In this document: piece after piece, positions 1 through 4,225 of the stretch
How positions within the stretch are numbered: position 1 is the first letter of the stretch
Layout of the letters: every line of letters starts with the position of its first letter
From: CAZKYP01 sp964556885
Lineage (GTDB): Bacteria > Planctomycetota > Phycisphaerae > Sedimentisphaerales > Anaerobacaceae
Length of the DNA stretch: 6,246 nucleotides
Direction: 5' to 3'
Assembly (NCBI GenBank): GCA_964556885.1
Contig: CAZKYP010000190.1
Span: 1 to 6,246 of the forward strand
Program-made: the position numbers and the translations under genes
The notes under the pieces: model-generated
What the model was told of the DNA's origin: nothing
What the model saw: only the letters and a program-made list of their open reading frames with translations
Database searches by the model: none

Positions 1-1293
1 GTCGTAATAACAGGGATGGGCATCGTTTGCCCGCTCGGGCACGACATCGAGACACTCTGGCAGGCGCTATTATCAGGCAAAAGCGGCGTGGCCAAAACAA
101 CAATCTTCGATGCATCGACTTTTCCCACAACTTTCGATGCCGAAGTCAAAGATTATGACTTTACGAAATATACAACAAAACCGCAGCTTCACAAACACGG
201 CAATCGCGGCTCGAAGTTTGTCATCGGTGCGGCCGCCCAGGCATGTCAACAAGCCGGGATAGATATCGAAACCGACAAGCCAAAAGACGGAATAGACCGC
301 GAAAGACTCGGAATATACCTCGGGGCCGGTGAAGGTTCCGTGGACAATGACGTATTTTTTAACGCAATAGTAAAAGGGTGGGATTCGGAAAAGAACCAGA
401 TGGACTGGGACAGGTGGGCTCAGGTTGCATTCGAGAGAATGAAACCGATGTTCGAGCTTGAGGAGGGACCGAACATGCCCGCCGCTCACATCGCAATGCT
501 GACCGGGGCGCGCGGGCCGACGCGAAGCTGCCTTACCGCCTGTGCCGCCAGCACACAGGCGGTCGGAGAGGCAACGATGATAATTCGCAAAGGCGATGCC
601 GATATAGTTATCGCCGGCGGCGCACACTCGATGATTCATCCATTGGGCCTGACAGGATTCAACCGCCTTACCGCCCTTTCGACAAGAAATGACAGCCCCG
701 AAACGGCGTCAAGACCGTTTTCGGCGAGCAGGGACGGCTTCGTTCTCGGCGAAGGCGCCGCCGTAGTCATCCTCGAATCATTGTCATCGGCCCAAAAAAG
801 AGGAGTCGAAGTTTTGGCGGAAGTCATCGGTTACGGCAGCAGCTCAGACGCTTTCCGCGTAACCGATATGCACGAGGAAGGCAGAGGTGCGATACAGGCG
901 ATGACAGCGGCGCTCGCAGATGCACAAATCAGCTACAAAGACATAGACTACATAAACACGCACGGTACGAGCACCGCCGAGAACGATTCGGTGGAAACGA
1001 AGGCTATCAAAGCGGTCTTCAAGGAAAGGGCAAAACAAATTCCCGCCAGCAGCATCAAGAGTATGCTCGGCCACCTCATCGGCGCCGCCGGTGCGGCCGA
1101 GCTGATTACATGCGTACTGGCGATCCGGGACAACATCGTGCCGCCGACAATGAATCTGAACGACCCCGATCCCCAACTGGACCTGGATTACGTACCTAAC
1201 GAGCCGCGGAAAATGCCTGTGAATATCGTAATGAACGAATCTTTCGGATTCGGCGGGCAAAATAACGTCGTAATCATAAAACGCTTTTCGTGA
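1..1293 (+). CDS. fabF: Beta-ketoacyl-[acyl-carrier-protein] synthase II (FabF-type KAS), 5'-partial
   Basis: This is a decarboxylating Claisen condensing enzyme that extends acyl-ACP by two carbons using malonyl-ACP in cytosolic type II fatty-acid synthesis. The reading frame is open from base 1. The codons before the ATG at 16 encode V-V-I-T-G, which is the usual conserved N-terminus (VVITGMGIVCPLG), so the true start lies a few codons upstream of the window. Numbering from that internal Met, the thiolase-fold triad is present: nucleophile Cys176 (LTACAAST), His316 (NTHGTST) and His353 (KSMLGHLIGAAGAAE), with the conserved Lys348. ALSTRND, ASRPF and DGFVLGEGA (residues 220-248) are family signatures. 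Two deviations from E. coli FabF stand out. There are roughly a dozen extra residues between the GAGEG turn (103-107) and the active-site Cys. The C-terminus reads ESFGFGGQNN where NSFGFGGTN is usual. The family call is secure. Whether it is the main FabF or a specialised paralogue cannot be decided here, because the upstream neighbours (often acpP) are outside the window. Confidence 0.93.
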   Translation, partial: VVITGMGIVCPLGHDIETLWQALLSGKSGVAKTTIFDASTFPTTFDAEVKDYDFTKYTTKPQLHKHGNRGSKFVIGAAAQACQQAGIDIETDKPKDGIDRERLGIYLGAGEGSVDNDVFFNAIVKGWDSEKNQMDWDRWAQVAFERMKPMFELEEGPNMPAAHIAMLTGARGPTRSCLTACAASTQAVGEATMIIRKGDADIVIAGGAHSMIHPLGLTGFNRLTALSTRNDSPETASRPFSASRDGFVLGEGAAVVILESLSSAQKRGVEVLAEVIGYGSSSDAFRVTDMHEEGRGAIQAMTAALADAQISYKDIDYINTHGTSTAENDSVETKAIKAVFKERAKQIPASSIKSMLGHLIGAAGAAELITCVLAIRDNIVPPTMNLNDPDPQLDLDYVPNEPRKMPVNIVMNESFGFGGQNNVVIIKRFS

Positions 1294-1346
1294 TTGCTGT
1301 CCCGGGAATTTAAGCTTTTTCGAAGGCTGTCTCCGGCGAAATATAT

Positions 1347-1375
1347 TTGACGTCCGTTTGAGCGGATATTAGACT
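1347..1375 (+). promoter_or_regulatory. Putative sigma-70 promoter for the lipoprotein-serS-oxidase cluster
   Basis: TTGACG at 1347-1352 matches five of six -35 consensus bases. After a 17-bp spacer, TAGACT at 1370-1375 matches four of six -10 bases. It lies about 50 bp upstream of the 1424 start, in the only gap before the three-gene cluster. The spacer contains a short dyad (TCCG 1353-1356, CGGA 1363-1366) that could be an operator or chance. There is no experimental support, and the -10 is mediocre. Confidence 0.4.
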
Positions 1376-1423
1376 CCATAAATGTCATAAACGCCCTAAC
1401 TTATTATGGATTTGTAAGAAGAC

Positions 1424-1849
1424 ATGAAAACTTCGATTCTAAGAAAATTGAGCGTGGTTATTCTGATGGCGAATCTCTGCGGCTGCCGGTCACTCGGACT
1501 TGCTCCATCAGACGAAGAACTGATCCGTTCTGCCGTTGCCCACTGGAAAGTGGCTATGGCGACCGAGAACATGGATAGACTCAAGGCCTGTTACTCGGAA
1601 AACTATACCACCTCAAGAGGGGACAACAAGGAATCGATGTGTGAGCTTATGAAAAAAGTGTTCGACAGCAGCTTCATGGACAACGTCGAGATTGATATGG
1701 AAAAAGCACAGGTCATAATCGAACAGGACAAGGCGAAGTTCGGACCGATCGATTTTATTTCCGACAGGGGCGTATGGCCGATGGAATTGACACTACAAAA
1801 AGAAAAAAGCAAATGGCTCATCACAGGTTCGGAAGGACTGCAACAATAG
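1424..1849 (+). CDS. Putative lipoprotein with NTF2/SnoaL-like fold, function unknown
   Basis: This 141-aa protein opens with a lipoprotein signal peptide: MKTSILRK, a hydrophobic core (residues 9-18) and a lipobox L18-C19-G20-C21. Cys21 would be lipidated and the mature protein tethered to a membrane outside the cytoplasm. The mature part (about residues 29-141) begins with an amphipathic helix (EELIRSAVAHWKVAMATEN). A short D-R-L-K-x-C-Y-S-E-N-Y segment and then polar strands ending in KWLITGSEG follow. The pattern of helix, x-A-x-x-x-x-D, F/Y-tract and late W-strand resembles small NTF2-like (SnoaL/DUF4440-type) domains. This is inferred from pattern only, and no catalytic residues can be assigned. 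A weak purine-rich SD (AAGAAG, 1417-1422) precedes the ATG. The stop is 28 bp from serS, so the two are probably co-transcribed. The link to serS may be merely positional. Confidence 0.75.
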   Translation: MKTSILRKLSVVILMANLCGCRSLGLAPSDEELIRSAVAHWKVAMATENMDRLKACYSENYTTSRGDNKESMCELMKKVFDSSFMDNVEIDMEKAQVIIEQDKAKFGPIDFISDRGVWPMELTLQKEKSKWLITGSEGLQQ

Positions 1850-1877
1850 CAATTAAACAAATCAGGTAACAAACGAC

Positions 1878-3155
1878 ATGATTGATATAAAGCAGATACG
1901 CGAAAATCCGGAAAAATTCAAAGCCGCCTGCCGGGCAAAAAAATTCGACGTCGATATCGACAGGCTGCTTGAAATCGATTCACAGATAAAAACAGCCAGA
2001 CAACAACTACAGGATATTTCCACCGAGAAAAACCGGCTGGGTAAATCCATCCCGAAATTACCGCCCGACCAGAAACAATCCGCCCTGTCCCAGCTTGCCG
2101 AATTAAAAACGCAGGAAGCTAAGCATGATAAAACCATCGGCGATCTTCAGCCGCAGTTCGACGAGTTGATGCAGCAGGTCCCACAGCCGGCCGATGACGA
2201 TGTACCTTTGGGCAAAGACGATACAGAAAATATCGAAATCAGGAAGGAAGGACAAATCCGACAATTCGATTTCGAGCCCAAGGACCACGTCCAGTTGGGC
2301 CTGGATTTGGGTATAATCGATATCGAACGCGGCGTAAAATTAGCAGGGTCCAGAAACTATTTTCTCAAAGGCGACGGTGCCCTTCTGCACTGGGCGGTCC
2401 TGCGTCTTGCGATGGATGTCATGGTCGGCAAGGGATATGTCCCGATGTCCGTGCCGCTTCTTATGAAGGACGAGGCGATGAGAGGAACCGGCTACTACCC
2501 CGGCTCCGAGGAACAGACATATCGAATGGAAAAAGACGAGCTGAACCTCGTAGGAACCGCAGAAGTTCCGCTGACCGCCTTTCGCATGGGAGAAATCCTC
2601 AACGCCGAAGAGCTGCCGCTGAAATATGTCGGCTTATCGAGCTGCTTTCGGCGGGAGGCCGGCGCCGCCGGCAAAGATACCTACGGCCTGTACAGAATCC
2701 ACCAGTTCGACAAAGTTGAGCAGGTCGTAATATGTGAAAACAGTATCGAACAAAGCAACAGATACCACGAGGAGATTTTGTCCAACGCCGAAGCAGTAAT
2801 GCAGGCTCTCGAGCTGCCCTACCGTGTTGTGATTGTCTGCTCCGGCGACCTGGGAAGAGGCCAGGCAAAAAAATACGATATAGAAGGATGGATGCCCTCG
2901 CGCGATAATTTCTGCGAGACCCACAGCGCGAGCAAATTCTACGAGTTCCAGGCCCGGCGAATGAACCTCCGCTATAAAGATGGCGCAACGAAGAAAAACC
3001 TGTTCTGCCACACGCTGAACAACACCGTCATCGCATCACCGAGAATCCTCATTCCCATCCTCGAGCTTTATCAAAACGCAGACGGCTCTATCACAATTCC
3101 CCAGGCCCTCCGTCCGTATATGAACGGAAAGGAAACAATCACAAGACAAGACTAA
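1878..3155 (+). CDS. serS: Seryl-tRNA synthetase (class II aminoacyl-tRNA synthetase)
   Basis: The enzyme charges tRNA-Ser (and tRNA-Sec where present) with serine, using ATP, in the cytosol. At 425 aa it is the normal bacterial length. It begins with the typical MIDIKQIRENPEKF. A long N-terminal coiled-coil arm follows (about residues 26-102, rich in Gln, Lys and Leu), which in this family contacts the tRNA long variable arm. The catalytic core has the TAE serine-recognition motif (227-229, in LVGTAEVPLTA). Class II motif 2 runs from C256-F-R-R-E-A-G to H275-Q-F-D-K-V-E, with Arg258/Arg259. Motif 3 (380-398) contains Arg389. FQARRMNLRY (357-366) is another hallmark. Motif 3 reads LNNTVIASPRILIPILE instead of the E. 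coli-like LNGSGLAVGRTLVAVME, and the preceding segment is ETHSAS rather than EISSCS. The essential Arg and Glu are kept, so the enzyme should be active. An AGGT-type SD lies at 1864-1867. The gene sits 28 bp after the lipoprotein gene and 16 bp before the oxidase-like gene. Confidence 0.97.
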   Translation: MIDIKQIRENPEKFKAACRAKKFDVDIDRLLEIDSQIKTARQQLQDISTEKNRLGKSIPKLPPDQKQSALSQLAELKTQEAKHDKTIGDLQPQFDELMQQVPQPADDDVPLGKDDTENIEIRKEGQIRQFDFEPKDHVQLGLDLGIIDIERGVKLAGSRNYFLKGDGALLHWAVLRLAMDVMVGKGYVPMSVPLLMKDEAMRGTGYYPGSEEQTYRMEKDELNLVGTAEVPLTAFRMGEILNAEELPLKYVGLSSCFRREAGAAGKDTYGLYRIHQFDKVEQVVICENSIEQSNRYHEEILSNAEAVMQALELPYRVVIVCSGDLGRGQAKKYDIEGWMPSRDNFCETHSASKFYEFQARRMNLRYKDGATKKNLFCHTLNNTVIASPRILIPILELYQNADGSITIPQALRPYMNGKETITRQD

Positions 3156-3171
3156 ACCGGAAAGTATTATC

Positions 3172-3588
3172 ATGACAAAAAAAGAAGTAATTGAATTTGT
3201 CTCCAAAAATCGTATGTTCAGCCTTGCCACAACCGAAGGAAAGCAGCCTCATGTTCGTCTTATGATGCTCTATCGGGCTGACGATAACGGGCTCATTTTT
3301 GTTACGGGCAGGGACAAGGACCTCAACAAACAGTTACAGGCCAATCCGGCCGTGGAAATGTGTTTTTACAACACCGAGTCAAACCAGCAGGTCAGAATCT
3401 CCGGCAAGGTCGAAATGCTCGACGATCTGGAATTGAAGAAACAGATTCTTGAATATTTCACCTTCCTAAAGCCGCTGGTCGAAAAGCAGGGTTATGAAAT
3501 CATGGTCTGCTGCCGTGTTAAAAACGGCAAAGCCGTAACATGGAAAATGGAAACAAACCTCGATCCGAAACAATACATTCAACTGTGA
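3172..3588 (+). CDS. Pyridoxamine 5'-phosphate oxidase-like, FMN-binding split-barrel protein
   Basis: This 138-aa cytosolic protein belongs by appearance to the PNPOx-like split-barrel superfamily, whose members bind FMN, F420 or haem. The visible pattern is an N-terminal helix (TKKEVIEFVSKN), then a strand FSLATTEGKQPHVRLMM (16-32). The next strand is GLIFVTGRDKDLNKQL (40-55), followed by NPAVEMCFYN (58-67) and QQVRISGKVEML (72-83). The protein ends in VTWKMETNLDPKQYIQL (122-138). This layout (short first strand with xATxxGxPH, then LIFVT and K-x-L-x-x-N-P) is typical of small family members related to general-stress protein 26. It is too short, and lacks the features, to be called the true vitamin B6 enzyme PdxH, so the substrate is unknown. 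GGAAAG at 3159-3164 is a good SD at 7-nt spacing. The 16-bp gap after serS implies the same transcript. No convincing intrinsic terminator is seen downstream. Confidence 0.85.
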   Translation: MTKKEVIEFVSKNRMFSLATTEGKQPHVRLMMLYRADDNGLIFVTGRDKDLNKQLQANPAVEMCFYNTESNQQVRISGKVEMLDDLELKKQILEYFTFLKPLVEKQGYEIMVCCRVKNGKAVTWKMETNLDPKQYIQL

Positions 3589-3735
3589 GGATAATGAGCC
3601 GGTAATCTATTTGAATATACTTAAGACCATCTCCATTTATAATTATCTCTAATCCTCGTTCAATCCAGAGCTATAATAGCCTATAATACTGAAAAAGTCA
3701 ATATTTGTTCGCCCCAAATTACCTGGAGATTTGAT
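3589..3735. other. AT-rich intergenic leader with tandem CTATAATA repeat
   Basis: This is non-coding sequence between the oxidase-like gene and the perfect promoter. It contains CTATAATA twice in a head-to-tail 10-bp period (3671-3678 and 3681-3688). Each copy has a perfect -10 hexamer, but the paired -35 is poor (TTCAAT, 3659-3664, for the second). No tRNA, small-RNA hairpin with U-tract, or ORF with an SD is evident. It may act as an AT-rich UP-like region or a binding site for a regulator. Nothing more can be supported. Confidence 0.35.
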
Positions 3736-3764
3736 TTGACAGAGGCCATCGGTATTGCTATAAT
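3736..3764 (+). promoter_or_regulatory. Perfect-consensus extended sigma-70 promoter for the 75-aa lipoprotein
   Basis: TTGACA (3736-3741) is separated by exactly 17 bp from TATAAT (3759-3764). The TG of an extended -10 (TGC, 3756-3758) lies immediately upstream. All 12 core bases match the consensus at optimal spacing. The predicted transcription start is around 3771, giving an mRNA leader of about 45 nt before the ATG at 3817. A fully consensus promoter is uncommon on a chromosome. It predicts strong housekeeping-sigma transcription unless a repressor intervenes. Confidence 0.85.
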
Positions 3765-3804
3765 GATATCTGATAACAGTAAATGTGCCGGACGGCCGAT
3801 AACA

Positions 3805-3811
3805 TAAGGAG
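3805..3811 (+). promoter_or_regulatory. Perfect Shine-Dalgarno site of the 75-aa lipoprotein gene
   Basis: TAAGGAG can pair over seven bases with the 16S rRNA 3' tail and lies 5 nt before the ATG at 3817. It fixes the start codon of the small gene. Together with the consensus promoter it predicts high expression. Confidence 0.8.
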
Positions 3812-3816
3812 AAACG

Positions 3817-4044
3817 ATGAAAAGTGTTTCTATAATCAAGGTCATTTTGATAGTTGTTTTTTGTTCTTTCATTTTCACACTCGTTAGCGGCTGCTCCCTC
3901 AGCCAGCCGGGCGAGACGGCCGCGGATGGACACAGAAAACACCTTCGCACCCTGCGTATTAATCAGCAGGAAACAATGGCTGACATCGACAAAACCCTTT
4001 TGCTCGACAAACCCAGCAAACTCACAGAAAAGAGAATACCCTGA
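3817..4044 (+). CDS. Small 75-aa lipoprotein, unknown function
   Basis: I do not recognise this protein. It has a clear lipoprotein signal peptide: MKSVSIIK, a long hydrophobic stretch (residues 9-22) and a lipobox V23-S24-G25-C26. This leaves a mature, lipid-anchored peptide of only 50 residues outside the cytoplasm. The mature part is polar and mixed-charge. It starts with SLSQPGETAADGHRKHL, continues as a likely helix (RTLRINQQETMADIDKTLLL, 44-63), and ends DKPSKLTEKRIP. It contains no further Cys and no recognisable enzyme motif. The D-K-P-S-K-L-T ending looks like a conserved tail rather than random sequence, but that is an impression. The reality of the gene rests on the perfect promoter, the perfect SD and the coherent lipobox. 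Its own promoter makes it a separate transcription unit between the serS cluster and the CotH gene. A role as an abundant envelope component, or as a partner or substrate of its neighbour, is possible but unproven. Confidence 0.8.
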   Translation: MKSVSIIKVILIVVFCSFIFTLVSGCSLSQPGETAADGHRKHLRTLRINQQETMADIDKTLLLDKPSKLTEKRIP

Positions 4045-4062
4045 TCGACGACTATTTCTCTT

Positions 4063-4102
4063 AGCGACTCATCATTTCAGCTCGCAACCAGTGGCGCTTT
4101 TT
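4063..4102 (+). terminator. Possible weak intrinsic terminator after the 75-aa gene
   Basis: AGCGACT (4063-4069) can pair with AGT-GG-CGCT (4090-4098), giving seven base pairs with a two-base bulge and a 20-nt loop. A T-run follows at 4098-4102. It is positioned correctly, 20 bp after the stop codon. The bulge, the large loop and the short U-tract make it a weak candidate. Confidence 0.25.
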
Positions 4103-4124
4103 CCATATACCAATACGCAAGACA

Positions 4125-4154
4125 TTGACATCGATACCCGATATATGCTAAAGT
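4125..4154 (+). promoter_or_regulatory. Putative extended -10 promoter for the CotH-kinase gene
   Basis: TTGACA (4125-4130, six of six) is followed after 18 bp by TAAAGT (4149-4154, four of six). TGC directly upstream (4146-4148) makes an extended -10. The predicted start is near 4161, giving a leader of about 65 nt. The TTGACA ... TGCTA architecture repeats that of the promoter at 3736-3764. The -35 overlaps one CAAGACAT element and the start site overlaps a CAAGA/TCTTG dyad, so regulation is plausible. Confidence 0.6.
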
Positions 4155-4157
4155 AGG

Positions 4158-4169
4158 CAAGATGTCTTG
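4158..4169. repeat. CAAGA-TG-TCTTG inverted repeat at the CotH gene transcription start
   Basis: CAAGA (4158-4162) and TCTTG (4165-4169) form a perfect 5-bp dyad with a 2-bp centre, right at the predicted +1. A further copy, CAAGACAT (4118-4125), overlaps the -35 and is the exact reverse complement of ATGTCTTG (4162-4169). The arrangement resembles an operator. The alternative is chance in a short non-coding region. Confidence 0.4.
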
Positions 4170-4209
4170 TGGGTTCTTAGAGCATATCATGAACCGCACA
4201 CTCTTGCCG

Positions 4210-4216
4210 AGGAAGG
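4210..4216 (+). promoter_or_regulatory. Ribosome-binding site of the CotH-kinase gene
   Basis: The purine tract AGGAAGG ends 9 nt before the ATG at 4226. It supports this start, which is also the one that yields a complete signal peptide. Confidence 0.65.
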
Positions 4217-4225
4217 ATATTCGAG

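Noticed and set aside
73..639. 188-codon open frame on the minus strand
   Set aside because: It is antisense to the condensing enzyme and overlaps its active-site region. It shows no recognisable motif and is explained by codon usage of the real gene.
1313..1328. Six-bp hairpin with a TTCG loop after fabF (AGCTTT / AAGGCT)
   Set aside because: The stem is short, includes a G-T pair, and no T-run follows it, so it cannot be supported as an intrinsic terminator.
1296..1337. Imperfect direct repeat GCTGTCCCGGG / GCTGTCTCCGG, 30 bp apart
   Set aside because: Only nine of eleven bases match and there are just two copies. This is within what chance gives in a 130-bp gap.
2599..3011. Two overlapping minus-strand frames of about 125 codons inside serS
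   Set aside because: They are antisense to the conserved motif 2 and motif 3 region of seryl-tRNA synthetase and are rich in Arg/Cys, typical of shadow translations.
3854..4156. 100-codon plus-strand frame overlapping the 75-aa lipoprotein gene
   Set aside because: It starts inside the lipoprotein gene in another frame, has no SD, and runs through the possible terminator and the CotH promoter. The 75-aa frame has the perfect SD and lipobox.
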